A stretch of DNA of 30,353 nt, from IMG/VR virus record IMGVR_UViG_3300004457_000312, positions 1 to 30,353 of that record; one strand, written 5' to 3'. This DNA is from a virus. Under the pieces are notes generated by a model. It was not told the origin of the DNA. It saw only the letters and a program-made list of their open reading frames with translations, and made no database searches. The position numbers were made by a program, and so were the translations under genes. Numbering within the stretch: the first letter of the stretch is position 1; each line of letters begins with the position of its first letter. Positions 1-10,019 of this stretch are shown in pieces.

Positions 1-1155
1 ATGGCGGGTTCTTTTGCCAATATGGATTCGGTGATGCCGGGAACGACGGATATGATTGATGGCTTAAAAAACGCTTTGGCATCTGTGATCGAAGCAGGTA
101 AAGGGGTTGTTGAAACCATTATGAGTCTTGACTTTTCACCTATACTTGGCCCACTTGGGATGTTAATTGGCGGCGTTGTTCAATTCATGGCTTTGGTTCT
201 TCAGGTATATGCAGTAATCGCTGTTGGATACATGGAGATTTTTACAATGATGGGCGAAGGAGGCCAACTGCAAGCAATAATTGATGCGGTTGGAGGTGTC
301 TTTGAAAGCCTTATTTGGGGCTTTGGATTCATCATGGCCCAACTTGAAGCAGTGGGCGTGACTGGCGGCTCTACATTAGCGGCAATTCAATCCTTTGTCA
401 ATACCTTTGTTGCATTCTTGTTTGAATCCGGCATTATTGATTTTGTTGTCGAATTATTTTCCTTTGTAGCAGAATTGGCTGGTTTTATCATCAAAGTTTC
501 GGCTGTAATTATTGGTCTTTTAATCCGTTATATTGGCTGGTTTTACAGTAAAACAGAAGACTATTGGAAGGCATTAGCGAAGGCAATAGGTATAATTATG
601 GTGCTTGTTGTTGGCGCATTTAGAGTGCTTATAGCCATGTGGCGGGGGATAATTGCCTTTTTTAGTGGCGATTTTGAAGGCGCATTGAAACATTTTGAAA
701 GCGTTGGAGGGATTGTAAAAGGAGTCTTTGGCAAAGTGACAAGTCTTTTCAAAGGGATGATAGACAATTTAACTAAATTCTTTCAACCATTGGTCGATAT
801 GATTGAAGGGGTTGGCGAATTTATAGGAGATATGTTTGGTGGCTTATCTGATTTAGGGGGGGGCATAATGACCGGCCTTGGGTTCTCGGATGGAGGAATT
901 GCTTCAGGGCCAAGTAGCGGCTATGCGGCTACCCTTCACGGAACGGAAGCGGTTGTTCCTTTGCCAAACGGTCGAACAATACCGGTTGAAATCAAAGGTG
1001 CTATGAAAGGCGGCGGAGGCGGCGATAACATCACCGTTAATATCAATGTAAGCGGCGGCGGTAATGCCAATGATATTGCCAAGAAAGTAAGCCAAGAAGT
1101 CGCAAGAACATTCCGCAATCGATCTCGGCAAAGTGGATTTGGGAGGGGTATTTGA
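1..1155 (+). CDS. Tail tape-measure-like protein, C-terminal part (5' end probably cut by window)
   Basis: Probably the C-terminal part of the tape measure protein, which sets tail length and occupies the tail tube. The visible 384 residues contain several long hydrophobic stretches (roughly residues 49-80, 140-180 and 195-225), as is common in tape measures. Near the end is a segment with GPSSGYAATLHGTEAVVPL (about residues 302-320), a C-terminal signature common in phage tape measure proteins. A Gly-rich tail and a last basic stretch follow. Tape measures are usually much longer, and the frame is open from base 1, so the ATG at position 1 may be internal. A run of eight G at 856-863 lies in the frame without breaking it. 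The stop codon overlaps the next start (TGATG), indicating tight coupling with the downstream tail genes. Confidence 0.75.
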   Translation: MAGSFANMDSVMPGTTDMIDGLKNALASVIEAGKGVVETIMSLDFSPILGPLGMLIGGVVQFMALVLQVYAVIAVGYMEIFTMMGEGGQLQAIIDAVGGVFESLIWGFGFIMAQLEAVGVTGGSTLAAIQSFVNTFVAFLFESGIIDFVVELFSFVAELAGFIIKVSAVIIGLLIRYIGWFYSKTEDYWKALAKAIGIIMVLVVGAFRVLIAMWRGIIAFFSGDFEGALKHFESVGGIVKGVFGKVTSLFKGMIDNLTKFFQPLVDMIEGVGEFIGDMFGGLSDLGGGIMTGLGFSDGGIASGPSSGYAATLHGTEAVVPLPNGRTIPVEIKGAMKGGGGGDNITVNINVSGGGNANDIAKKVSQEVARTFRNRSRQSGFGRGI

Positions 1156-2393
1156 TGCCTAAAATCCAATTGCTTCGGCGCGACAGTAGCGTTATTGAAT
1201 TAGACGCTGGAACAATTTCATTTGGATTCAATCGTGCAGTGGCAGTGCAAGCAATACCAGTTATTGCGGTAAGAGCCGGTATTGATATGAATTCGACAAG
1301 CGTAGCAATTAGAATTGACGGCATTTTGACCGATGATGAAGAAGCAAGTGGAGGGTCTGGTGCATCAATGACAATAGATTTGTCAATGGGTATATCTCAA
1401 TCCTCGCCGGTCATCACTTGGCGGAATTTTTACATTTCATGGGCTTTTTTGCTTGCCGGATCTTATGGGGCGCAATTTACATTTCAAAGCGCAGGGCAAG
1501 TAAATGCCGGTTTAGGCGAGAATATAACCATTCGATTGACAAATGGGGCTGTGAGCAACACTGTGGCGACAAAAAGCATCATCAATGTCCGTATTGATAA
1601 TACTTCAAACACTAAAGGCATTTCAGACGCAATAAATACTGCTCTTTCAAACGCCAGCGTTAAAGTCAATACTTCGACAGTCACATTCCCTTCTATTTTT
1701 ACAACTACGCGTTCAGCCGGACAACAACAAACCCTTTCAACAGCAATACAAGGCAGTAGCGTGACCGATGAGAAAATTGAAATAAAGAATATATTTGTTG
1801 GAGAAGCAGGCAATGTTTCGGTTGCTAAAAGCAAAGACACCAACGGTTCACCGGGTAATTGGGATCGTCAATTTATGGTTTCAAATATGAGTGGAGGCAA
1901 AGCATCTTCAAAATCGACAAGAGGCGATAAACTCCAAGACCTAATGAATATCATTATGAATTCAAGTGCGGGTGGTGCTTTGATTAACCCTCAAGTATTA
2001 GCAGGTGGTTTGGTAGATTTGCCTGATTCAATCTCTTCTATTGACACCTCTAAATTTTTACAAATAGGGGAAAGTAAGGTTGTTCAAAAATACATTGTTG
2101 GAGTCCGAATACCGTATGAGTCTTTGGCATCGTCTTCAACTGGTTCTCGCATTCTTCGTCAATTTATCCTACCGTCTGGCCCCGGCACTGATTTTCCGGC
2201 AGTGACAAACACCAGCGAATATGATCCAACCGATACCGTAAATGGTGCATTGGTGCGGCCAAATCCATTTTTCAAACAAGGAATCGCCATACCTGCCGTT
2301 TTAACTTCATTTGAACCTTCATACGAAGCGGGGGATTCAGTGTGGACATATTCATTATCCCTCGCCGCCGTCGAACAAATGGTGGGAATTTAA
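1155..2393 (+). CDS. Tail/baseplate protein of unknown family
   Basis: A 412-residue protein I do not recognise with certainty. By position, between the tape measure and large fibre-like proteins, it is probably a distal tail or baseplate component. The N-terminus (LLRRDSSVIELDAGTISFG) and the C-terminus (VLTSFEPSYEAGDSVWTYS) look like beta-rich tail-protein segments. The middle is rich in Ser, Thr, Asn and Gly, with no transmembrane segment or enzyme motif. The start is the ATG at 1155, overlapping the upstream TGA by one base, with GGAGG at 1142-1146 eight bases upstream. A TTG at 1152 is also in frame but less likely. The stop TAA abuts the next gene directly. Confidence 0.7.
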   Translation: MPKIQLLRRDSSVIELDAGTISFGFNRAVAVQAIPVIAVRAGIDMNSTSVAIRIDGILTDDEEASGGSGASMTIDLSMGISQSSPVITWRNFYISWAFLLAGSYGAQFTFQSAGQVNAGLGENITIRLTNGAVSNTVATKSIINVRIDNTSNTKGISDAINTALSNASVKVNTSTVTFPSIFTTTRSAGQQQTLSTAIQGSSVTDEKIEIKNIFVGEAGNVSVAKSKDTNGSPGNWDRQFMVSNMSGGKASSKSTRGDKLQDLMNIIMNSSAGGALINPQVLAGGLVDLPDSISSIDTSKFLQIGESKVVQKYIVGVRIPYESLASSSTGSRILRQFILPSGPGTDFPAVTNTSEYDPTDTVNGALVRPNPFFKQGIAIPAVLTSFEPSYEAGDSVWTYSLSLAAVEQMVGI

Positions 2394-4946
2394 GTGGGCG
2401 TTCACTTAATCAAAAGTCAAGCAATTCGCTTTAACGGCGTGACTGATGGCATTGTTGTTCCTACGGGGCAATATCGTGAATCTGGCGTTGATTTGCTTGG
2501 CCCCGCCTATGATGCAACAAATCCATCACCTACAACTACTACTCGAAAAAGTCACGCTACCAAAATTGGCCGTTTGCATTTACCAAATCAAAGTAATTCA
2601 CTGAATGCCATTTTTAATGACTTTACAATAGACGCTTTCATAATCCCTGATTCTGGCGGCGTTGTTGTAGAGAAGCCCGGTTGTTTCATTTTGAAGGTCG
2701 GTGAACCTTGGGGCGTTGGTGAAATTGTTTTTGGCGTTGAAACTATTGATGGCTTTTATACGGCTCAAACAACATACAATGTGAATACTGCTGTTCCTTG
2801 GAGTGGTGCAGATCAAATGACATCAGCGACCGATACGGCTTTGTATTCCCCCTCCGATTTAAGGCTTGGAGAACAACCGTTAATGCTCATTACGGCTCAA
2901 TACACTGGCGTTGAATTGAAATTGTTTGTCAATGGAGATTTGGTTGCTAAGTTAAATTTGGGAGAACAACGGCTGTTAAAGAATGATTCTTCGGATTTGT
3001 ATATTGGCGGTCGGGGTGGAGAATTCCGAGGGGTAATTGAAAGTGTCCGTATAAACAGGGGTATTACTGCGCCTACTGTTCAGCCATTGTCTTTACAAGA
3101 TGCGACAATTGGGCTTTGGGATTTCAATGATGACATAAAAATACCTAAAATCCATTTCTTCGATAACGCTTTTGAAGCATCGCCTTCTCAATCAAAAGAC
3201 GGCGCAGGGCTTCACGATGGCAAAATTGACACGCCGTTTGTATTGATTGGTTATGACTTTGACCGAGGCGGCCCAAGTGCATTAGGTTCTTTTAGGATTT
3301 ACGATCCTCCAACACACAACGGAACATCAATGGGTGTAAGTGATTCGTTCAAGGGTATTGAATTGCTTGGTGCTTACATTACAGGGCTTTCGCCTTATGA
3401 GGTTCGAGTTCGATATGTTGAATCAAGCCAAGTATTTGTAATTGGCGATTCTCAAGAATACACGCAAACATCTGTTGGCTATCGTTCCTCATCCACTGTT
3501 TCAAAGTCTATTCTAAACGCAGTAATCAATCAATCATGCACCCATCCAGTCACAGGACTACCAAACACGCCTTCTACAAAATTGAACGGTTTGAATGTTG
3601 AAGGTGAAACCAGCCCTCTAAATCCTATCGAGAACCCTGTTGAAAGAATACGGATACATTCTTTGGACTTTGCCAATGACAAAATTATTTGTTCATCGGT
3701 ATTCCTTCAATCAGAACATTCTTCGGCGGCTAATCGTTGGGATCCTGCCGATAGAGGGTTGTTGTATAATCACGCCGATGGAACACCTGTTTGGCTTACA
3801 TTAGGCAACGGCGACTTAGTGCTTGACGATGGCACAACATCGCATCATCGAACCGTAGCCGCCGCCAACGCCAACCCTCGGCTACTTGATGTGACGAGCG
3901 AAGGAATTAACTTAGCATCTGGAGGAACAGCAGGCCGACCTAAAGACGCATATACTCGCGCTTTTTTCACCCAAGGACAGCGTTTTGAAGACAAAAGCGG
4001 AGAAAAAAACACTGCTTATTTTATGGCTACGAGAAGCCGAAAACCAACAAATTATCTCGATTTAGTGAATGATACCGGCGTTTTGGTCGAAGGCAATTTG
4101 GCAAGTGACCCTTCGGAAAACCCCGACCCCCCAACCATATTTTCGGCTGAAGGAACATTTGCCCCTATTGCGGTTTTAGATGCGGGCGCACAGAATTATT
4201 CAAATGGGGCAACAGCGACCGTTTTTGTCGATACCAACTCAAACAATAACAGTTTAGATGCAAACGGGGCGGCTGATTTCAAACATAATTTTTATCCTAA
4301 AGGAACATGGGTCATGGAGGAAAACGGGGCTTATTTTAACGGCCATGATTGTTTGAAAGCAACCACAGTCGCGCTCTTTATGCTCGGTAATGCAAGCGGG
4401 AATGCAAATGCCTTTGTCACTGCGGATACGCAAGCGGGATGGTCTGTTTTTGCATACATTCGCCCCGTATGGCGATCCGGTGCGGCAACAATCTTTTTTG
4501 GGGCCGACAACGCCACAGGAACCCCTGCTTCAACAACAATCATTGAAACGGGCGGAGGAACCTATTTCATCAACGGCCCCGGTGCAGGTGCGGCAACGGT
4601 ATCTCCATCCGCAACAACTCAAAGCACACTGCTTGTTGAAATCTCTTTAGATCCGCAAACAAGAAATATCTACATTTTTCATCGAGGCGTTTTGGTTCAC
4701 ACCTATGCGGGCGGTAGTGCTGGCGTTTCAGCCGATTTAAGCGGTTTTGTTTCTTTGTTTGGTGGAGATACCGCCGCTTCTTTCAATGCCGCAAATCCCC
4801 CCAATACCTCAATATCGGGGTCTGGCGGTGGTTCGGTGGCTGATTTTAGAGTAGCAGAAGTTTTGATATACGGTCTTGGTGGTGCGAATCATATAGCCCG
4901 CAATGCCGTTAATGGGTATTTTTTGAACAAATACGGACACCTATGA
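2394..4946 (+). CDS. Tail/fibre protein with two LamG/concanavalin-like domains
   Basis: An 850-residue probable tail or adhesion protein. Two regions look like laminin-G/concanavalin A-type jelly rolls. The first is at about residues 60-235, with the pattern LKLFVNGDLVAKLN followed by LYIGGRGGEFRGVIESVRI, where the last strands carry the typical displayed-glycine and VRI pattern. The second is at about residues 590-850, with WSVFAYIRPVW, then NIYIFHRGVLV, and a terminal AEVLIYGL. Such folds commonly bind glycans, so a role in host-surface attachment is inferred. Start is GTG at 2394, immediately after the upstream TAA, with GGTGGGA at 2381-2387. No catalytic motif or transmembrane segment is visible. 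Confidence 0.75.
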   Translation: MGVHLIKSQAIRFNGVTDGIVVPTGQYRESGVDLLGPAYDATNPSPTTTTRKSHATKIGRLHLPNQSNSLNAIFNDFTIDAFIIPDSGGVVVEKPGCFILKVGEPWGVGEIVFGVETIDGFYTAQTTYNVNTAVPWSGADQMTSATDTALYSPSDLRLGEQPLMLITAQYTGVELKLFVNGDLVAKLNLGEQRLLKNDSSDLYIGGRGGEFRGVIESVRINRGITAPTVQPLSLQDATIGLWDFNDDIKIPKIHFFDNAFEASPSQSKDGAGLHDGKIDTPFVLIGYDFDRGGPSALGSFRIYDPPTHNGTSMGVSDSFKGIELLGAYITGLSPYEVRVRYVESSQVFVIGDSQEYTQTSVGYRSSSTVSKSILNAVINQSCTHPVTGLPNTPSTKLNGLNVEGETSPLNPIENPVERIRIHSLDFANDKIICSSVFLQSEHSSAANRWDPADRGLLYNHADGTPVWLTLGNGDLVLDDGTTSHHRTVAAANANPRLLDVTSEGINLASGGTAGRPKDAYTRAFFTQGQRFEDKSGEKNTAYFMATRSRKPTNYLDLVNDTGVLVEGNLASDPSENPDPPTIFSAEGTFAPIAVLDAGAQNYSNGATATVFVDTNSNNNSLDANGAADFKHNFYPKGTWVMEENGAYFNGHDCLKATTVALFMLGNASGNANAFVTADTQAGWSVFAYIRPVWRSGAATIFFGADNATGTPASTTIIETGGGTYFINGPGAGAATVSPSATTQSTLLVEISLDPQTRNIYIFHRGVLVHTYAGGSAGVSADLSGFVSLFGGDTAASFNAANPPNTSISGSGGGSVADFRVAEVLIYGLGGANHIARNAVNGYFLNKYGHL

Positions 4947-4950
4947 GGGA
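4945..4950 (+). promoter_or_regulatory. Ribosome binding site fixing the start at 4957
   Basis: GAGGGA lies six bases before the ATG at 4957 and overlaps the stop codon of the preceding gene. It favours ATG 4957 over the in-frame TTG at 4951, which it directly abuts. Confidence 0.6.
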
Positions 4951-4956
4951 TTGAAA

Positions 4957-7900
4957 ATGGCGGAGAAATTAACCGAACCTTCTGAAGACTTTGCCGCAAC
5001 TGGTTTGACGGCATACAATCTTGTAGAAGGGCAGTATTTCAATCGTAAATTACCCGACCCCGATGCTCAAGAAATCAAAAGAACAATACAAGGAATTTCT
5101 GATTCTTTCTCCTATGAAACAGATGATTTAGGCTTGAAGTCAATGATTTCTGAAAACGATTCTGTTAAAATTACAGAAGCGGTGTATAATGGTGAAGTAT
5201 TGAGGTTTCAAAATCAAAGCACACTTGTTTTGGAAAACAAAGACCAATCAGGGGTGTATTTCAATCGAATGATTTATGAATCGAGCAAAGGCCAATTTGA
5301 CCCATTTACAAATACAGTTTTACCCGGTTCATCGTTTGATGAAGTCATAGGAATTGCTGTGGAGGATATTCGCCCCTTTTTACTCAAAAATTTGGATATT
5401 AAGCATCGAGCCGATATGATCAATGGCAAACCTACCAACCCCACATACATTCAACATTTAACACCTGAAAAAGAATGCCGAGTCGCAGTAATCGAATTAG
5501 ATATTCAAGCATTAGGTTTTACTGCCGATCCAAACCTGCCAAATCGTATTTTGGTGTATTACGATGCAATTGATTTGACCGGCGAAGTAATTGCTGGAAC
5601 CTCTCTTAGTGAAAGTAATGTAAATGCTGGATTTTCTACATATCACGCTAATGGAGATAAGGGATATTTAGTCGTTAAAAAGACCATACCTTCTATGAGT
5701 AGCATATATGATTTTATCGAAGAAACGGGTGCGTTGCCCGTCACAAATAGGAGGCCATTGCGAGACATAATTATGCGGCCTTATGGTTTAGGTGTGGCGG
5801 ATGCACAACTTTCAACTGCGTTGAAGGAATCGACCTACCCTCTAAAAATAACAGCACCCGGCGGCTTGGTTTCGATCCCTGTAAAGAATTTCAACAAAGA
5901 ATTAAAAAGTCACACTATGGGTTCAGCACCCTTTGGTGGCATCACGCCTTCTCCGTTCATCAATGTAGATAAATGCGTAAGTGTTCAAAAAACCTCTTTA
6001 CAAGGATATGGCCGACCACTTGCTGTTCCGTCGATTACTACGCCGGATGCTAATATCGAAAGCAATTACAACAATTTAACGGTTGTTTCAAGTGGTGGAC
6101 TCGATCTCACCGAACATACTTCTTCTAACCCAATCCCTGCTTCTTTTTCAAGAGCAAACCTGCAAGTGTTTGACATTATCGACAATGTGATTGAAAATAA
6201 TGAAAACATGTTGTTAATACACCCCACGAACAAAGACAGGCACAGTGGTTTGAGTAATTTCATTTCACTTAACGACAATTCTCTTGCCCCTTCAATCGTT
6301 TCAATTGAAAACACGGTGATGAAGGGGAGGGTTGAAGAAATCGCACCGCAAACCTCCGCAACTGGTGATTCAAAAATTGTAATCAAGGGCCGTTCTCAAC
6401 TTATGGATTTAGCCGACCAGCGTTCCGAAAGAGATTTAGAATTATCGAAGGGTATGCCAGTGAAGGAGATTGGCGACTTAGGAACACCAACTGTTTCAAT
6501 GACTTTAGGTGGATTAGGGCAAGGAGGAATCGACATACAAAAAAATTATGTTGAAAACCCAATTTTGAAAGGATGGAAAGATCGAATTGTCACATCAGGC
6601 AATCCTTCTGTTCGCAACGATAAGGCAACTTCTACGCTTTATGCTTCGACTCGCTCATTGGTTGAATTACCTATTTTTCCTTCAATGATGTTTGACATTG
6701 AAAAATTGTTAAAATCATCAGTAGCGAAAGGCGATCCTTTGCCAACCGACAAATCCACTACGCTTACCATAGATTGCACTATGACTGCAATGAACCGCCC
6801 GCAAATGTCGGAGTATGAAAACCGGTTTTCAAAGGATTGGGGGATGTATAAGCCGTGTGCTTCATTGAAAGTAAATGACGCTTCACACGGTCAGAAAATC
6901 CGTTGCATGAAACCTTCAGTGCAAACAGTGACTATTGCAGGCTCGGCATGGGATACATCGGCTACCGATTATGAAATTGATTTGAGATGCGCTACGGCTG
7001 GATTTTTAGTGGGTATGTCGGTGTTAATTGGCGAAGGAGGTTTTCTCGCCGCATATCCTCATGGGATCTCCGGCGTAATCACTGCGGTTGCTTCATCCTC
7101 CGCAATGACAGTGAAAGCCTATAACCCGCTTGAAACAACGGAGATAAACAGCCATCCTTACCGGCGAGCATTGAGAAGCGGCGCAACTACCTCGACAATT
7201 TATGCAGGCATTCCTATTGTTCTTGGTGACATATTGCATGTGCCGGGAATGACAACAAATACTTCGGGAGATCGAGATACAGTGCGAGGTCGTTTAGCAG
7301 GCTCTATTCAATCGGCAATTGGCTTGGCATCAACTCAAGTGCAAACGGACAAAGACGATTCGCATAAAATATGGATACATTCGGATGGCCCAGATATGGG
7401 CGCATTTGAAGTCGATCCTTTAGAGAATTACATGCCGCGTAATGACCGGCCTTTGATACCGGATATTGAATGTCGCTCGGCGGCGTTGAACCTTATTGGA
7501 AAAGGCAGTAGCGGAGATGCGAGATATGTTATGCCTATGGATTTGAATTTGAGCGAAATTGCATCAAGTAAAGGTGATTTTGAAAGTGCATTTAATGAAA
7601 TAATTCGTCGTATAAATCAAGCCGGACACCCTGATGCAAGGAATTCAGCAGGTGGCAGTGCCTTTGACCCGCCTTACATTTTTACAAGCGGCTATTCAAC
7701 CTCAATCGACACTGGCTCTCACATGGGATATGTAAGGGCGTTTGCAGGTAAAGCAGTAGAAAGCAAAAACGGAGAGAAGGGTTTTAGCATTGTAATTCAC
7801 AGCACCGTTCCGGGTGCGGCTGGTCGCAACTTTGCTATTTGGATTGATAACAAAAGCCCAAATCCTTATCGGCCAAGTAGAGCGTTTGGGTTTGGCGGTT

Positions 7901-10017
7901 TAGTCGCTACAAATAGCCGACATTTCAAAGCCAATTCATTCCCTGCGCCATTGCCATTAGGTGATGATGGAGAAACATATTTGCCAATTACTACCTTTAC
8001 AGGTGCGGTTCACGGTTCTCAATTGTTCAACCCAGATAACACGGTGACAACATATCCTGATGTTCGGCGTAGATATGACGGTATAGGGTCGCATACAGTG
8101 GTGAATACTGTTGTTTCGCCCACTGTAAAGCGTATTGGGGCTACTACAATGAATGCGGCGGCAAGTGCGACTCATACCATGATTGCACCGTTGCCAGCCT
8201 TGTTTAGCACAGGTGCAACTCCCCCTCAAATCTCTTACTTGGCAATAGAAGGCAAAGGTATAGATCATTGGTTTCGGACATTCCGAAACATGAATGAGTA
8301 TCTAAGCACGACGGTTGGAATCATAAGGGTAAATGGCCGTTTGGCCGAATTTAGGTCGATGACGCGTAATCCTCTAAACAGTAATGACTTTGGCGAGGAT
8401 TGCGTTTTTCTTAAAGAGATTACGCCTTACAAAGAAGTGGGGGGGTTCTACGATGAGTTTTGGGCCGATGAAACCGATGGTGGCGGTAATGCCGTATCTA
8501 CTGCTCAAGAAGTCGAAGTCGAAATCATTTGGCCGCCAAGAGATAGTCAAGGAATTCTGTTCTTTGGCGGAGGCCATACGGGGGTTGTTGCCGATATTGC
8601 GGATGGAACAGGTCGAAATTATGAAAATGAATACAAGCACTATTATTCAAAACCCATAGTTCCCGGCGTGTATAACACTGGTGCAACTATTGTAAGTGGA
8701 GGGAATAACAACCTGCCTACGACTGAAAGCCTTGGAGGTTTTGTTGGATTTCAAAATTTAGGAGATATTTCAACAGCATCCTCTATTTTAGATTTCACCG
8801 ACATAAAGAACGAAGACACCATAAATGAGGCATCATTAAGAGGATTTCACCATAAAAGCGAATTAGACTACGCAGGTAAATTGACCGATCTTTGTTTTCT
8901 TTATGCTCGGTTGAATAAAACAATTAGTGGCAGTAAAAACCAAGACGGAACACTGTTGGTAAATGATTTGGATGATTCACCTTTATGGGTGACTACAAAT
9001 GGCACTCTTACTGCTGTTAATGGCCCTGCCTACAATGCGAATAAGGATTCGGAGAGTAAAGGCTTACCTATCGGTCATGGAGATTGCGTGGCGTTATTTG
9101 ATAGCACAAATGCACCAGCAATATATACTTACAATGGCGTAAAGAACATTGATACTGATAATTTTACAATCAGTGCGTGGATAAAACCAACCGGCACAGG
9201 ATCTTCGGCATTTTTTTCGGGGCCAGTAATTCACGGTATCAAGTCTTCACTTCCTTGGGGTTTGCATATTGGGGGCGCAACGGGCGGGACTGATTTAGGC
9301 AACATTTACATCGCTTTGACTACACCCTCTGGTGATGCAAACCACCCTGTTGATGTGATGCTTTTGAATCCCCCAGTGCCGAGGGATGCACTAACATACG
9401 CGGCGGGGGATTGGATCAATATCGTGATTGGAAAAAACCAAGGCCAAGGTTTTTGCTTTTTGGGTAGCACTGGCGCGTTGTATTTGAACCCCGGAGGAAC
9501 CCCTTCGCATACAAATGCTCTTGTTGATATAACCGGATACATGGTTGTCACCAAAGACCAGCATTACAAAGGCATTGGCCCTGCCGCCTCACCGAACAAT
9601 GATTCAGCCGGATTTAGAGTAAATCAAACCGGTTCAGCCGATCATCCGGCGGTTTTATCTAATCTCGCTAATGGTAAAAGACAAAACGAAATGGTGACAA
9701 TTGGCATGGCATTGATTGGTGCGCCAGACATTGAGGTAGATCCGGGCGCAGGGGGAATTCCGGGTCAGCCTGTCACGGATGGGGAACCAATGCTTAGATT
9801 TGGAACGCCTGCATCAAGCGGTTATTTTCACGAAGTCGGTGACAACAACACGGCAACAAGATATTATGGAACGGTGGCTTCGTCATTGGCAACAGGGGCC
9901 AACCATGCAGGCCCAATTCACTTTCAAGGTGGTTGTTTGGCAGATGTCGCAGTATTCAAAAGAGGGTTGTCTTTTTCAGAAGCAACAATTCTTTTTACAG
10001 GCAAGGGAGTGTGGTAA
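4957..10017 (+). CDS. Giant tail/fibre protein with C-terminal LamG-like domain
   Basis: A 1686-residue probable virion protein of the tail or fibre complex. The N-terminal two thirds are beta-rich with no recognised motif. The C-terminal part, from about residue 1335, resembles a laminin-G/concanavalin-like lectin domain: DSPLWVTTNG, then FTISAWIKPTG, and finally LADVAVFKRGLSFSEATIL. The last element is the classic final strand and helix of LamG-like jelly rolls. A carbohydrate-binding role is inferred from the fold. The gene sits between two other large lectin-domain proteins with gaps of 10 and 2 bp, so they are probably made together and assembled into one tail-tip structure. Start ATG 4957 is chosen on its ribosome binding site. 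Confidence 0.75.
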   Translation: MAEKLTEPSEDFAATGLTAYNLVEGQYFNRKLPDPDAQEIKRTIQGISDSFSYETDDLGLKSMISENDSVKITEAVYNGEVLRFQNQSTLVLENKDQSGVYFNRMIYESSKGQFDPFTNTVLPGSSFDEVIGIAVEDIRPFLLKNLDIKHRADMINGKPTNPTYIQHLTPEKECRVAVIELDIQALGFTADPNLPNRILVYYDAIDLTGEVIAGTSLSESNVNAGFSTYHANGDKGYLVVKKTIPSMSSIYDFIEETGALPVTNRRPLRDIIMRPYGLGVADAQLSTALKESTYPLKITAPGGLVSIPVKNFNKELKSHTMGSAPFGGITPSPFINVDKCVSVQKTSLQGYGRPLAVPSITTPDANIESNYNNLTVVSSGGLDLTEHTSSNPIPASFSRANLQVFDIIDNVIENNENMLLIHPTNKDRHSGLSNFISLNDNSLAPSIVSIENTVMKGRVEEIAPQTSATGDSKIVIKGRSQLMDLADQRSERDLELSKGMPVKEIGDLGTPTVSMTLGGLGQGGIDIQKNYVENPILKGWKDRIVTSGNPSVRNDKATSTLYASTRSLVELPIFPSMMFDIEKLLKSSVAKGDPLPTDKSTTLTIDCTMTAMNRPQMSEYENRFSKDWGMYKPCASLKVNDASHGQKIRCMKPSVQTVTIAGSAWDTSATDYEIDLRCATAGFLVGMSVLIGEGGFLAAYPHGISGVITAVASSSAMTVKAYNPLETTEINSHPYRRALRSGATTSTIYAGIPIVLGDILHVPGMTTNTSGDRDTVRGRLAGSIQSAIGLASTQVQTDKDDSHKIWIHSDGPDMGAFEVDPLENYMPRNDRPLIPDIECRSAALNLIGKGSSGDARYVMPMDLNLSEIASSKGDFESAFNEIIRRINQAGHPDARNSAGGSAFDPPYIFTSGYSTSIDTGSHMGYVRAFAGKAVESKNGEKGFSIVIHSTVPGAAGRNFAIWIDNKSPNPYRPSRAFGFGGLVATNSRHFKANSFPAPLPLGDDGETYLPITTFTGAVHGSQLFNPDNTVTTYPDVRRRYDGIGSHTVVNTVVSPTVKRIGATTMNAAASATHTMIAPLPALFSTGATPPQISYLAIEGKGIDHWFRTFRNMNEYLSTTVGIIRVNGRLAEFRSMTRNPLNSNDFGEDCVFLKEITPYKEVGGFYDEFWADETDGGGNAVSTAQEVEVEIIWPPRDSQGILFFGGGHTGVVADIADGTGRNYENEYKHYYSKPIVPGVYNTGATIVSGGNNNLPTTESLGGFVGFQNLGDISTASSILDFTDIKNEDTINEASLRGFHHKSELDYAGKLTDLCFLYARLNKTISGSKNQDGTLLVNDLDDSPLWVTTNGTLTAVNGPAYNANKDSESKGLPIGHGDCVALFDSTNAPAIYTYNGVKNIDTDNFTISAWIKPTGTGSSAFFSGPVIHGIKSSLPWGLHIGGATGGTDLGNIYIALTTPSGDANHPVDVMLLNPPVPRDALTYAAGDWINIVIGKNQGQGFCFLGSTGALYLNPGGTPSHTNALVDITGYMVVTKDQHYKGIGPAASPNNDSAGFRVNQTGSADHPAVLSNLANGKRQNEMVTIGMALIGAPDIEVDPGAGGIPGQPVTDGEPMLRFGTPASSGYFHEVGDNNTATRYYGTVASSLATGANHAGPIHFQGGCLADVAVFKRGLSFSEATILFTGKGVW

Positions 10018-10019
10018 TT

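Noticed and set aside
1484-1843. 119-residue open frame on the - strand
   Set aside because: Antisense to the tail protein at 1155-2393 with no recognisable domain; probably a codon-usage shadow.
7957-8268. Cysteine-containing open frame on the - strand
   Set aside because: Antisense to the 1686-residue tail protein and without coherent zinc-finger spacing.
9933-10019. Extended N-terminus of the 2508-residue protein
   Set aside because: The extension overlaps the upstream coding region by 85 bp. ATG 10020 directly after the stop fits the compact gene order.
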